From Bradyrhizobium liaoningense (GTDB lineage: Bacteria; Pseudomonadota; Alphaproteobacteria; Rhizobiales; Xanthobacteraceae): a DNA stretch of 64,000 nt. The translations under genes were made by a program, and so were the position numbers. The first letter of the stretch is position 1. Each line of letters opens with the position of its first letter. This document shows, in pieces, positions 32,646 through 41,474 of this stretch. The stretch is taken from positions 62,001 through 126,000 of the forward strand of contig NZ_JAFCJS010000005.1 in the NCBI RefSeq assembly GCF_018130825.1. Direction: 5' to 3'. The notes below the pieces were generated by a model, which ran no database searches, was not told where the DNA came from, and saw nothing but the letters and a program-made list of their open reading frames with translations.

Positions 32646-33896
32646 ATGAAGGCGATTATCGTCGGTGGCGGTATCGGTGGGCTCACCACGGCATTGATGT
32701 TCCGCTCGCGCGGCATTGATTGCGAGGTCTTCGAACAGGCCGAGACCATCCGCGAGCTCGGTGTCGGCATCAACACGCTGCCGCATGCGATGCGCGAGCT
32801 CGCAGGCCTCGGTCTGCTGCAGAAGCTCGACGACGTCGCGATCCGCACCGACCAGCTCTACTATCTCAACCGCCACGGCCAGGAGGTGTGGCGCGAAGCC
32901 CGCGGCATCGACGCAGGCCACGACGTGCCGCAATTCTCGATCCATCGCGGTCGCCTTCAGGGCGTCATCCATCGTGCCGTCGAGGAGCGGCTCGGCGAGG
33001 ACGCGATCCACACCGGATGTCGGCTCGGCGCCTTCACGCAGGACGAGGGTGGCGTCACCTCCTATTTCTTCGATCGCGCCGGCGCGCACATCCATACTGC
33101 GCGTGGCGATATCCTGATCGGCGCCGACGGCATCCATTCACGCGTCCGAGAGACATTGTTCCCGAACGAGGGGCCGCCGTGCTGGAACGGCCTGATGCTG
33201 TGGCGCGGTGCGCGCGATTGGCCGCTGTTCCTCACCGGCAAGTCGATGATCGTGGCCGGCGGCCTCAACGCCAAGGTGGTGATCTATCCGATCGCGGAGG
33301 GATCGAGCCCCGCAAGCCGATTGACCAATTGGGCGGTGCTGGTGAAGGTCGGCGAGGGCAATGCGCCGCCGCCGCGCAAGGAGGACTGGTCACGGCCGGG
33401 CCGGCGCGAGGAGCTGATGCCGCATGTGGCGCGCTTCTCGGTGCCCTATATCGACGTCAAGAGCCTGATCTCGGCCACGCCCGAATTCTACGAGTACCCG
33501 ACCTGCGACCGCGATCCCTTGCCGTACTGGTCGTCCGGACGCGTCACGCTGCTCGGCGACGCCGCACATCCCATGTACCCGGTCGGCTCCAACGGCGCCT
33601 CGCAGGCGATCCTCGATGCGCGCTGCCTCGCGGATGCGCTGGTGCGTGCCGAGCATCCGCGCCAGGCCCTGCTCGAATATGAGAAGAAGCGCCTGCCGAT
33701 GACCGCAGATATCGTCCGCTCAAACCGCCGCGGCGGCCCCGAGGGCGTCATCGATGCCGTCGAGCAGCTCGCGCCCGACGGCTTCGACAATGTTGATAAC
33801 GTGCTGAGCTATTCCCAGCGTGAGGCCATCGTGCGCGGCTACGCTACCAAGGCAGGCTTCGCCGCCGTGCCGGGACTCGCGGCGGTTCGCGCCTGA
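32646..33896 (+). CDS. FAD-dependent monooxygenase (PhzS-like)
   Basis: 416 residues: AIIVGGGIGGLTTALMFRSR, LGVGINTLPHAMRELAGLGL, the DG motif DILIGADGIHSRVRETL, and the GD motif RVTLLGDAAHPMYPVGSNGA. The pattern fits the PhzS/flavin-dependent oxidoreductase branch of aromatic hydroxylases. It starts with ATG 32646 after GGAGTAAGG, 55 bases behind the 2-aminobenzoyl-CoA enzyme, so the two are probably co-transcribed. The known anthraniloyl-CoA route does not need a second hydroxylase; it may feed a related substrate into the pathway. Confidence 0.85.
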   Translation: MKAIIVGGGIGGLTTALMFRSRGIDCEVFEQAETIRELGVGINTLPHAMRELAGLGLLQKLDDVAIRTDQLYYLNRHGQEVWREARGIDAGHDVPQFSIHRGRLQGVIHRAVEERLGEDAIHTGCRLGAFTQDEGGVTSYFFDRAGAHIHTARGDILIGADGIHSRVRETLFPNEGPPCWNGLMLWRGARDWPLFLTGKSMIVAGGLNAKVVIYPIAEGSSPASRLTNWAVLVKVGEGNAPPPRKEDWSRPGRREELMPHVARFSVPYIDVKSLISATPEFYEYPTCDRDPLPYWSSGRVTLLGDAAHPMYPVGSNGASQAILDARCLADALVRAEHPRQALLEYEKKRLPMTADIVRSNRRGGPEGVIDAVEQLAPDGFDNVDNVLSYSQREAIVRGYATKAGFAAVPGLAAVRA

Positions 33897-33905
33897 CGCG
33901 TGTCG

Positions 33906-34361
33906 CTAGCCGCCGGGAGGCGGCGGCAGGAAGTGGATGTTGAACTCGGCGGCCATCGCCACCACGTCCTCGGGCTTCTGTTCCTTCATGTTGTGAAGGC
34001 CCCAGAACAGATCGAACAGCTTGCGGCTCGGCGAGACCCAGAACAGCACCTTTGCGGTCTGCTCCGATTTGTTGAAGATGCCGTGCGGCACGCCCATGCC
34101 GAGACGGATCAGGTCGCCGGCGGTCGCCTGCGCCTCCGAATTGCCGAGCACGAAGTCGAGCTTGCCCTCCAGCATGTAGAGATATTCATCCTGGTCGGGA
34201 TGAATGTGTGGCGGCACGAACGTGCCCGGCGGCAGCGTCGCGTGCCAGGAGAAGCTGTTCTCGGCGTAGCTCTTGGGCACATAGGTCTGGCCGAGGATGT
34301 TCCAGGAGATGCCCTGGATCCCTTCGTTGGCCCGCGTGATGCCGGTGATTTCGCTCTTCAT
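33906..34361 (-). CDS. cupin-domain protein
   Basis: 151 residues, one cupin barrel: first motif GTFVPPHIHPDQDEYLYMLE with two His and a Glu for a metal, second motif GDLIRLGMGVPHGIFNKS with the last His. The family includes dioxygenases, isomerases and sensors. It is second in a minus-strand pair with the Liv-type binding protein and ends 10 bases before the convergent FAD monooxygenase stop. Function in the pathway unknown. Confidence 0.8.
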   Translation of the reverse strand: MKSEITGITRANEGIQGISWNILGQTYVPKSYAENSFSWHATLPPGTFVPPHIHPDQDEYLYMLEGKLDFVLGNSEAQATAGDLIRLGMGVPHGIFNKSEQTAKVLFWVSPSRKLFDLFWGLHNMKEQKPEDVVAMAAEFNIHFLPPPPGG

Positions 34362-34391
34362 TGCAGTCCTCCCGTAACGCGACGCGCGGCC

Positions 34392-35567
34392 TCAGTTGGC
34401 CGCCTTGCAATCCTTGGCATAACGGTCGCCGTAATTCTCAAAGACCTTCTGGACGATCTCGGTCTGGAACTTGCCGTCCGGACGCTTGGCGACCTTGGTC
34501 AGGTAGAAATCCTGGATCGGATAGCCGTTGGTGTTGAACTTGAAAGCGCCGCGCAGTGAGGTGAAATCCGCCTTCTTCAGCGCGGCTCCGACGGCATCCT
34601 TGTTCGAGAGGTCGCCCTTCACGCTCCTGATGGCGCTGTCGATCAGCATCGCGGCGTCATAGGCCTGGAAGGCGTAGGTGCCGGGCACGATGTTATAGGC
34701 GGCCTCATAGGCCGCGACGAACTTCTTGTTCTGGGGATTGTCGAGATTGGGTGCCCAGTTCGCGCCGCCGAACATACCCACCGCGGCGTCCTGCTGTGCC
34801 GGCAGCGTCGACTCGTCGACCGTGAACGCCGAGAGCACCGGAATGGTGTCGGCGAGGCCCGCCTGGCGGTACTGCTTGACGAGGTTGACGCCGAGGCCGC
34901 CCGGCATGAACGTGAACAGCGCATCGGGCTTCTGCGAGGAGATCTTGGACAGCTCCGGCTGGAAGTCCAGCGTGTTCAGCGGCATGTAGGATTCTTCGAC
35001 GATCTCGCCCTTGTAGTCGAGCTTGAAGCCGGCGACCGAGTCCTTGCCGGCCTGATAGTTCGGTACCATCAGGTACATGCGCTTGTAGCCGCGATCCTGC
35101 GCGACCTTGCCGAGGATCTCGTGCACCTGGTCATTCTGATACGACGTCACATAGAAGTATGGGTTGCAGTCCTTGCCGGCAAAAGTCGACGGCCCGGCAT
35201 TGGGGCTGATCAGGAAGGTCTTCGATTCCGTGACGGGCCGGTGGATGGCCTGGAGGATGTTGGAAAAGATCGGGCCGACCACGAAATCGACCTTGTCGCG
35301 CTCGAGCAGGCCCTTGACCTTGGTCACCGCCGCGTCCGGCTTGAGCTCGTCGTCGACCACCACGACCTCGACATCGCGGCCGCCCATCTTGCTGCCGAGG
35401 TCCTTCACCGCGAGTGCAAAGCCGTCGCGAACCTGCTGGCCAAGCGCGGCGGCGGGCCCCGACAGAGTCACGATCACACCGAGCTTGATCTTCTCCTGGG
35501 CGAGGGCGGGGCTCATTGCGGTGCCGAGCAGCAAGGCGGCTGCGGTCAAGGTCAATTGCATTTTCAT
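34392..35567 (-). CDS. Liv-type ABC substrate-binding protein
   Basis: 391 residues with a signal peptide (MKMQLTLTAAALLLGTAMSP, cleaved near ALAQ) and a type I periplasmic fold: IKLGVIVTLSGPAAALGQQV, KGLLERDKVDFVVGP, VTESKTFLISPNAG. Branched-chain-amino-acid-type binding proteins in rhizobia often bind aromatic acids. No permease or ATPase for it lies in the window, so it must use a transporter encoded elsewhere. First gene of the pair with the cupin; operator site 4 is about 140 bases upstream. Confidence 0.85.
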   Translation of the reverse strand: MKMQLTLTAAALLLGTAMSPALAQEKIKLGVIVTLSGPAAALGQQVRDGFALAVKDLGSKMGGRDVEVVVVDDELKPDAAVTKVKGLLERDKVDFVVGPIFSNILQAIHRPVTESKTFLISPNAGPSTFAGKDCNPYFYVTSYQNDQVHEILGKVAQDRGYKRMYLMVPNYQAGKDSVAGFKLDYKGEIVEESYMPLNTLDFQPELSKISSQKPDALFTFMPGGLGVNLVKQYRQAGLADTIPVLSAFTVDESTLPAQQDAAVGMFGGANWAPNLDNPQNKKFVAAYEAAYNIVPGTYAFQAYDAAMLIDSAIRSVKGDLSNKDAVGAALKKADFTSLRGAFKFNTNGYPIQDFYLTKVAKRPDGKFQTEIVQKVFENYGDRYAKDCKAAN

Positions 35568-35709
35568 TTCTTGTCCCTCGTGACATCAGGGCCTGCGCAG
35601 CAAGCCGCGTACTCCAATCCAAGCTTATGCCGATGATGGCTGCCGCGGCAAGCAAGGCTCAAGACGTCGCCATCCCGGGGCACAGCGAGCATGCAAGCGG
35701 CGCGCCAAT

Positions 35710-35723
35710 TATTTGAAGCCTAA
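35710..35723. promoter_or_regulatory. MarR-type operator, site 4
   Basis: TTTGAAGCCTAAAG in the divergent region between the Liv-type gene and the MarR gene; probably controls the minus-strand pair. Confidence 0.5.
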
Positions 35724-35780
35724 AGAAATCGACGTGCGGTCGATTGCTGCAGCTTTGGACTTGCGGCCGGCCTCAATTTA

Positions 35781-35794
35781 TTTGAAGCTCAAAA
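35781..35794. promoter_or_regulatory. MarR-type operator, site 5
   Basis: TTTGAAGCTCAAAA, 51 bases upstream of the MarR gene start, consistent with autoregulation. Confidence 0.6.
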
Positions 35795-35845
35795 CGTTGG
35801 GGAATCCGTGCCGGCGCCAATGCCTGCCGTCAATGACTGCATCAG

Positions 35846-36337
35846 ATGCTTGATTCCGAGACCAAGGCCGTCGAGACGCCGGAGGACCATGCCGAAGAGC
35901 TTCGGCTATGGCTGCGCTTGCTGACCTGCACCACCCTGATCGAGGGCGAGGTCCGCGGCCGGCTGCGGCAGCGCTTCGACGTCACGCTGCCTCGGTTCGA
36001 CCTGATGGCGCAGCTCGACAAGGCGCCCGACGGCATGACGCTGTCCGACGTCTCCAAGCGCATGATGGTCTCCAACGGCAACGTCACCGGTCTCGTCGAA
36101 CGTCTGGTGGAATCGGGCCATCTCGACCGCCGTACCTCGGAGACCGACCGCCGCGTCCAGGTGATCCGCCTGACAAAGCTCGGCCGCGCCGAGTTTCGCA
36201 GGATGGCCGCGGAACACGAGACCTGGATCGCCGATCTCTTCGCCGACCTGACGCCGAAGGACGTGCGCGAGCTGATGCGCCTCCTCGCCAAGACCAAGGC
36301 GTCGGCGCAGAAATCGGCCGCGCGCCGCCGGCCTTAA
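35846..36337 (+). CDS. MarR-family transcriptional regulator
   Basis: 163 residues, winged-helix MarR fold: N-terminal dimer helix (EELRLWLRLLTCTTLIEGEV), HTH in MTLSDVSKRMMVSNGNVTGL, wing LDRRTSETDRRVQVIRLT and a C-terminal dimer helix. Members controlling aromatic-acid pathways (BadR, HcaR and the like) bind CoA esters or acids and then leave the DNA. It is the only regulator in region 3 and lies next to sites 4, 5 and 6, so it is the natural candidate for all six palindromes. Confidence 0.85.
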   Translation: MLDSETKAVETPEDHAEELRLWLRLLTCTTLIEGEVRGRLRQRFDVTLPRFDLMAQLDKAPDGMTLSDVSKRMMVSNGNVTGLVERLVESGHLDRRTSETDRRVQVIRLTKLGRAEFRRMAAEHETWIADLFADLTPKDVRELMRLLAKTKASAQKSAARRRP

Positions 36338-36419
36338 GGCCACCGTCGGCCGGTCTGCCAATCCACTTTGCCGCAGCAAAATGCACGGGATGCCCAAAAT
36401 CCGCTATTGCGCCAAATTG

Positions 36420-36433
36420 TTTTAAGCCTAAAA
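36420..36433. promoter_or_regulatory. MarR-type operator, site 6
   Basis: TTTTAAGCCTAAAA, 13 of 14 positions as in the palindrome, 51 bases upstream of the ligase start; the same offset as site 5 has from the regulator gene. Confidence 0.65.
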
Positions 36434-36484
36434 TGTTTCCCAGATAGTGCTGCCGGGTGCTTTCCATGCGCAAAGGAGCGTGCG

Positions 36485-38176
36485 ATGGCCAACGCCGCCA
36501 AGGTTCAAGCGTCGGGCTCGTATGACGGCAACGCCGCGACAGCCCATGTCGATACATTCGCGCGGCAGCATCTGCCGCCGCGCGAGCTCTGGCCCGAATT
36601 CATCTTCACGCGGCCGGAGCTGCACTATCCACCGCGGTTGAATTGCGTCAGCTATTTTGTCGATCGCTGGGTGGAGCAGGGCCACGGCGATGCGCCTTGC
36701 GTCATCAGTCCCGCCGTGAGCTATACCTATCGCGAGCTGCAGGCGCTCGTGAACCGCATCGCCAATGTGCTGGTCGGCAAGCTTGGTCTCGTCACCGGCG
36801 GACGCGTGCTGCTGCGTTCGGCCAACAATCCGATGATGGTCGCGACCTATCTCGCCGTGATCAAGGCCGGCGGAATTTGCGTGGCGACGATGCCGCTGCT
36901 GCGCGCCAAGGAGCTGTCCTATCCGATCCAGAAGGCGGAAATCGCGCTGGCGCTCTGCGACGGAAAGCTCGCCGACGAGATGGAGAAGGCGAAGCAAGCT
37001 GCGCCCGGTCTCAAGCGGGTCGTCTATTGGGGCAATGGCGCGCCCGACTCGCTCGAGGCGCTGATCGCCGATGCCAGCCCCGAGTTCACGGCCGTCGATA
37101 CCGCGTCCGACGATATCTGCCTGATCGCCTTCACGTCGGGCACGACCGGCGATCCCAAGGGTACCATGCACTTCCATCGCGACATGCTGGCCGTCTGCGA
37201 TGGATACGCGCGCAACATCCTGCGCGCCGACCAGAAGGATCGCTTCGTCGGCTCGGCGCCGCTCGCCTTCACCTTCGGCTTCGGCGGCGTGTTGTTTCCG
37301 ATGCATATCGGCGCTTCCTTCGTGGTGCTGGAGAAGACGACGCCGGACGACATCCTGACGGCGATCGAGCAGTACAAGACAACGGTCTGCTTCACCGCGC
37401 CGACGGCGTACCGGGCGATGATCGGCAAGCTCGCGGGCCGCGACATTTCCTCGCTTCGGAAGTGCGTCTCGGCCGGTGAGACACTGCCAAAGCCGACATT
37501 CGACGCCTGGCTCAAGGCCACAGGCATCAAGCTGATGGACGGTATCGGCTCGACCGAGCTGCTGCACATCTTCATCAGCGCGACCGAGGACGAGATCCGC
37601 CCGGGCGCCACGGGCAAGCCGGTGCCGGGCTATGAGGCGAAGATCGTCGACGATGCAGGCAACGACGTGCCGCCTGGGACGATGGGGCGACTCGCGGTGC
37701 GCGGGCCGACCGGCTGCCGCTACCTCGCCGATGAGCGGCAGCGCAAATATGTCCAGAACGGCTGGAACATCACCGGCGACACCTATCTGATGGATAGCGA
37801 CGGCTATTTCTGGTACCAGTCACGCTCCGACGACATGATCGTGTCGGCGGGCTATAATATCGCAGGCACCGACGTCGAGGCGGCGCTGCTGACGCACCCT
37901 TCTGTTGTCGAGTGCGGCGTGGTTGGTGCGCCGGACGAGGCACGTGGGATGATCGTGAAGGCCTATGTCATCGCCGCACCCGGCGTGACGCCGGACGCTC
38001 AGCTCGCAGCCGAATTGCAGGAGCATGTCAAACGCGAGATCGCGCCGTACAAATATCCGCGCGCCATCGAGTTCGTGACGCAACTCCCGAAGACCGAAAC
38101 CGGTAAGTTGAAACGTTTTGCCCTGCGGCAACTCGCGCAGGCCGCGGCGACGTCCTCGGGCGTCGCGGCAGAATGA
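36485..38176 (+). CDS. 2-aminobenzoate-CoA ligase type enzyme
   Basis: 563 residues of the ANL superfamily, benzoate/2-aminobenzoate branch: N-terminal AHVDTFARQHLPPRELWPEF and HYPPRLNCVSYFVDRWVEQG, P-loop FTSGTTGDPKGTMHFHRDM, MDGIGSTELLHIFISA, WNITGDTYLMDSDGYFWYQ and the Lys in TETGKLKRFALR. It makes 2-aminobenzoyl-CoA (or a close aromatic CoA ester), the substrate of the fused monooxygenase at 30239. The ATG at 36485 follows AAGGAG; operator site 6 lies upstream. The Rid-family gene follows after 15 bases. Confidence 0.85.
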   Translation: MANAAKVQASGSYDGNAATAHVDTFARQHLPPRELWPEFIFTRPELHYPPRLNCVSYFVDRWVEQGHGDAPCVISPAVSYTYRELQALVNRIANVLVGKLGLVTGGRVLLRSANNPMMVATYLAVIKAGGICVATMPLLRAKELSYPIQKAEIALALCDGKLADEMEKAKQAAPGLKRVVYWGNGAPDSLEALIADASPEFTAVDTASDDICLIAFTSGTTGDPKGTMHFHRDMLAVCDGYARNILRADQKDRFVGSAPLAFTFGFGGVLFPMHIGASFVVLEKTTPDDILTAIEQYKTTVCFTAPTAYRAMIGKLAGRDISSLRKCVSAGETLPKPTFDAWLKATGIKLMDGIGSTELLHIFISATEDEIRPGATGKPVPGYEAKIVDDAGNDVPPGTMGRLAVRGPTGCRYLADERQRKYVQNGWNITGDTYLMDSDGYFWYQSRSDDMIVSAGYNIAGTDVEAALLTHPSVVECGVVGAPDEARGMIVKAYVIAAPGVTPDAQLAAELQEHVKREIAPYKYPRAIEFVTQLPKTETGKLKRFALRQLAQAAATSSGVAAE

Positions 38177-38191
38177 GAGAAGGATAGAGAA

Positions 38192-38656
38192 TTGTCCGTG
38201 ACGACGCCGAAAGGCCCGCAGCTTGCGGTGCTGCCGACCGCCGACGAGAATGGTGCACGTTTGGCGGCGCAGATCCTCCAGCCGTCCGGTTGGCCGGTGC
38301 CGAAAGGCTATGCCAACGGCATGGCTGCCGAAGGGCGGATCGTCGTCACCGGTGGCGTGATCGGCTGGGATGCCGACGAACGGCTCGCCGACGGATTCGT
38401 CGCGCAGGTCCACCAGACCCTGAGCAACATCGCCGCAATCCTGAACGAGGCCGGCGCACGCCCCGAACACCTCGTGCGCCTGACCTGGTATGTCGTCGAT
38501 ATGGACGAGTACCTGGCGAACCTGAAGGAACTCGGCAAGGTCTACCGCAGCGTCTTCGGTGCGCATTATCCGGCGATGGCGCTGGTCCAGGTCGTGCGGC
38601 TGGTCGAGAAGGCGGCTCGCGTCGAGATCGAGGCGACTGCCGTCATTCCCCGCTGA
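38192..38656 (+). CDS. Rid-family (YjgF/YER057c/UK114) protein
   Basis: 154 residues with the Rid fold: GMAAEGRIVVTGGVIGWDAD, QVHQTLSNIAAILNEAGARP, LVRLTWYVVDMDEYLANLKE and the C-terminal ARVEIEATAVI. Where archetypal RidA has the substrate-binding Arg (ARSxVxV), this protein reads AMALVQV, so classical 2-aminoacrylate deaminase activity is unlikely. Rid relatives in aromatic-amine clusters are thought to hydrolyse imine or enamine intermediates, and the reduced 2-aminobenzoyl-CoA ring would give one. TTG start at 38192, co-transcribed with the ligase. Confidence 0.8.
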   Translation: MSVTTPKGPQLAVLPTADENGARLAAQILQPSGWPVPKGYANGMAAEGRIVVTGGVIGWDADERLADGFVAQVHQTLSNIAAILNEAGARPEHLVRLTWYVVDMDEYLANLKELGKVYRSVFGAHYPAMALVQVVRLVEKAARVEIEATAVIPR

Positions 38657-38696
38657 GACGCGCCAACTCCTCAGTTCGCCCTGGCAGCTTGTCTTG

Positions 38697-39425
38697 TCAG
38701 CTCGCTTTGGCGAGATCGTCGTCTTCAGGCGAGTTCAGATAGACGCCGGACATCGTGTCGACCCAGCACAGATGGTCGTGCACCTTCTTCACGCCTTCGA
38801 CATTCTCCGCCGCGACGACCGCGGCCTGCCGCGCGCGTTCCTCGGTGATGACGCCGCTGAGATGGACGATGCCGTCGCGGACGATGACGTTGAGCCCGAA
38901 CGGACACCAGTCGTTCTTTTCCATGGTGTCGATGATGCGGCTGCGAATGTGATCGTCGTCGGCCGTCGGGTCCGGCACTTCGCGGGCCAGCCCTGCGACT
39001 GCCTGCAGCAGATTGGCGCGGGACACGATCCCGACGACCACGTTGCCGCGCACCACCGGCAGGCGCTTCACGTTGTTCCGCTCCATGAGATCGACGATCT
39101 CGGCAAGTGCCGTATCTTCGGTGATGGTCACGGGCGAGGGGGTCATCACCTCGGAAACCTTTCGGCCGTGTTCCTGGACGAAGTCACTGGCCGATGTTCC
39201 CGGACCCAGGATGAACCGCAACCAGCGACCCCGCTTGCGCCCGGTGCCGATTTCGCTGCGGCGGATGAAATCGCCTTCCGAGACGACGCCGACCAGCCGG
39301 CCGGCCTCGTCGACCACCGTCAGGCCGCTGACATGCCGCTTCAGCATGATGTTCGCCGCCTCCACGATGCTGGTGTTGGGGGTGACCGAGATGACCGACC
39401 GGGTCATGATCTGATGGGCGCGCAT
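38697..39425 (-). CDS. tandem CBS plus BON domain protein
   Basis: 242 residues: CBS 1 about 7-56 (MTRSVISVTPNTSIVEAANI, LVGVVSEGDFIRR), CBS 2 about 93-143 (MTPSPVTITEDTALAEIV, VGIVSRANLLQAV), BON about 160-225 (NVIVRDGIVHLSGVITEERA). CBS pairs sense adenine nucleotides or SAM; BON domains bind membranes or other proteins. No membrane segment. A TTGA-type box is centred 72 bases upstream, a -41.5 position for a 31-base leader, so induction at low oxygen is likely. Confidence 0.85.
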   Translation of the reverse strand: MRAHQIMTRSVISVTPNTSIVEAANIMLKRHVSGLTVVDEAGRLVGVVSEGDFIRRSEIGTGRKRGRWLRFILGPGTSASDFVQEHGRKVSEVMTPSPVTITEDTALAEIVDLMERNNVKRLPVVRGNVVVGIVSRANLLQAVAGLAREVPDPTADDDHIRSRIIDTMEKNDWCPFGLNVIVRDGIVHLSGVITEERARQAAVVAAENVEGVKKVHDHLCWVDTMSGVYLNSPEDDDLAKAS

Positions 39426-39490
39426 GGAAAAACTCCGCTGGCATGTCGAATTTCACTGCGCAAAACCTAGCCCGACCGTCGGGCTGCGGT

Positions 39491-39504
39491 TTGACCCAGG
39501 TCAA
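39491..39504. promoter_or_regulatory. FNR/FixK-type box 1
   Basis: TTGACCCAGGTCAA, a perfect palindrome of the TTGAC-N4-GTCAA form, between the CBS-BON gene (minus) and the PHA synthase gene (plus). Confidence 0.7.
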
Positions 39505-39635
39505 GCGGACAAAGCCGTTTTGTCCTGATTGAGCAATCGTGATCCCTGCCGGGATTTGATGCAGCTCAACGCGCGGCGGAAGCGTCGCAATATCCTGCTG
39601 CAAGCGTAGAACGGAAGCCGCAGGAACAATCAGTT

Positions 39636-41474
39636 ATGAGCGTCGTGAAGATCTTTCCACGGGCCGAAGCGCCGCTGCAAGCTCCTTCCGTCGAGCCGGT
39701 TGCCGAGATCTCTGTCGCGATTCCCGAAAGGGTCGCAGGGACGCCGGCTGCCTGCGATTGCCCGCCCGCGTCAGATTCGTATCCGCTCGACCGCGCGTTT
39801 CATGCCATGCTGGCGCGGTTCACGGGCGGGATTTCGCCCGTCGCCTTGTCGCTCGCCTGGCTCGATTGGGCCGCGCATCTTGCGGCGGCGCCACAGCACC
39901 AGATCGAGCTTTCCCGCAACATTCTTCGCGATACCGGCCGCTTCCTGCAAGCTGCCGCGCACGCGGCGTCGCAAGAGCCGTGGTCCGTCATTCGGCCGCA
40001 GGGGCGGGATCGCCGCTTCAAAGATCGACAATGGGAAGCCGCGCCGTTCAATCTGCTCGCGCAGGGGTTCCTGCTCACGGAGCGCTGGTGGCACGATGCC
40101 ACGACCGGCATACGCGGCGTGTCCCAGGCAAATGAAGCCATCGTCGAATTCTCGATGCGCCAGATGCTCGACATGCTGGCGCCCTCGAACTTCGCGGCCA
40201 CCAATCCGCAGGTTCTGGAAAAGGCGTTCCAGAGCGGCGGAGAGAATTTTGTGTTCGGCTGGCAAAACTGGTGCAGCGACCTGATGCGCCTGCTCTCCGT
40301 CTCGAAGCCGGCTGGCGACGATCAGTTTGTCGTCGGCAAAACGGTGGCCGCCTCGCCCGGCAAGGTCGTCTACCGCAACGCCCTGATCGAGCTGATCCAG
40401 TACCATCCGACGACCGCGCAGGTGCGGCCGGAGCCGATCCTGATCGTGCCGGCCTGGATCATGAAGTACTACATCCTCGATCTGTCGCCGCAGAATTCCC
40501 TGGTCAAATATCTGACCGGTCAAGGTTTCACCGTCTTCGCGATCTCCTGGCACAATCCGGATGAGAACGACCGGGATGTGGCCTTCGACGACTATCGCAA
40601 GCTGGGCGTGATGGCCGCATTGGACATGATCGGTCAGATCGTGCCCGGCCGGAAGGTTCACGCGCTCGGCTACTGTCTGGGAGGCACTTTGCTGTCGATT
40701 GCCGCTGCGGCCATGGGACGCGGCGGCGATAGCCGTCTCGGCACCATCACGTTCCTCGCCGCGCAGACCGATTTCAGGGAGGCCGGCGAATTGACGCTCT
40801 TCATCAACGAGAGCCAGGTTGCCTTCCTCGAAGACATGATGTGGCAGCGCGGCTATCTCGACACGACACAGATGGCCGGAGCGTTCCAGCTGCTGCGCTC
40901 CAACGAGCTGATCTGGTCGCGGCTGTCGCGTGACTATCTGATGGGCGACGGCTCGCCGCCGAGCGACCTGATGGCGTGGAACGCCGACGCCACACGGCTG
41001 CCCTATCGTATGCACTCGGAGTATCTGCGCAAGCTGTTCCTGCACAACGATCTGGCCGAAGGTCGCTATCGCGTCGAATGCAAGAGCGTCTCGCTATCCG
41101 ACATTCACACGCCGATGTTCGTGGTCGGCACGCTCGCCGACCATGTCGCGCCTTGGCGATCGGTCTACAAGATCCATTACCAGGTCGACGCCGACGTGAC
41201 GTTCGTGTTGACCAGCGGCGGTCATAACGCCGGCATCGTCGCGCCTCCCGACGAGGCCTGGCACAGCTACCAGGTCAAGACCAAGGCCGCGGATGCGCCT
41301 TATGTCGGTCCGGAGGAGTGGGTGAAGCTGGCGCCGCATGTCGAGGGCTCGTGGTGGCCGGAATGGGCGCAATGGCTGGCGGCGCGCTCAGGCGCGCCTT
41401 GCGACCCACCGTCGATCGGGGGCGGAGACATTGACGGACTGCCCGACGCGCCGGGCGACTACGTTCACACCTAA
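39636..41474 (+). CDS. poly(3-hydroxyalkanoate) synthase
   Basis: 612 residues, PhaC class I size. N-terminal family region (WWHDATTGIRGVSQANEAIV, FSMRQMLDMLAPSNFAATNP), then the alpha/beta-hydrolase catalytic part: Cys347 in LGYCLGG, Asp502 in GTLADHVAPW, His530 in SGGHNAG. The triad is complete. It polymerises 3-hydroxyacyl-CoA into storage granules. No PHA depolymerase, phasin or phaA/phaB is next to it; instead it stands in the low-oxygen cluster, divergent from the CBS-BON gene over FNR box 1. Polymer synthesis at low oxygen would serve as a reductant sink. Confidence 0.9.
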   Translation: MSVVKIFPRAEAPLQAPSVEPVAEISVAIPERVAGTPAACDCPPASDSYPLDRAFHAMLARFTGGISPVALSLAWLDWAAHLAAAPQHQIELSRNILRDTGRFLQAAAHAASQEPWSVIRPQGRDRRFKDRQWEAAPFNLLAQGFLLTERWWHDATTGIRGVSQANEAIVEFSMRQMLDMLAPSNFAATNPQVLEKAFQSGGENFVFGWQNWCSDLMRLLSVSKPAGDDQFVVGKTVAASPGKVVYRNALIELIQYHPTTAQVRPEPILIVPAWIMKYYILDLSPQNSLVKYLTGQGFTVFAISWHNPDENDRDVAFDDYRKLGVMAALDMIGQIVPGRKVHALGYCLGGTLLSIAAAAMGRGGDSRLGTITFLAAQTDFREAGELTLFINESQVAFLEDMMWQRGYLDTTQMAGAFQLLRSNELIWSRLSRDYLMGDGSPPSDLMAWNADATRLPYRMHSEYLRKLFLHNDLAEGRYRVECKSVSLSDIHTPMFVVGTLADHVAPWRSVYKIHYQVDADVTFVLTSGGHNAGIVAPPDEAWHSYQVKTKAADAPYVGPEEWVKLAPHVEGSWWPEWAQWLAARSGAPCDPPSIGGGDIDGLPDAPGDYVHT

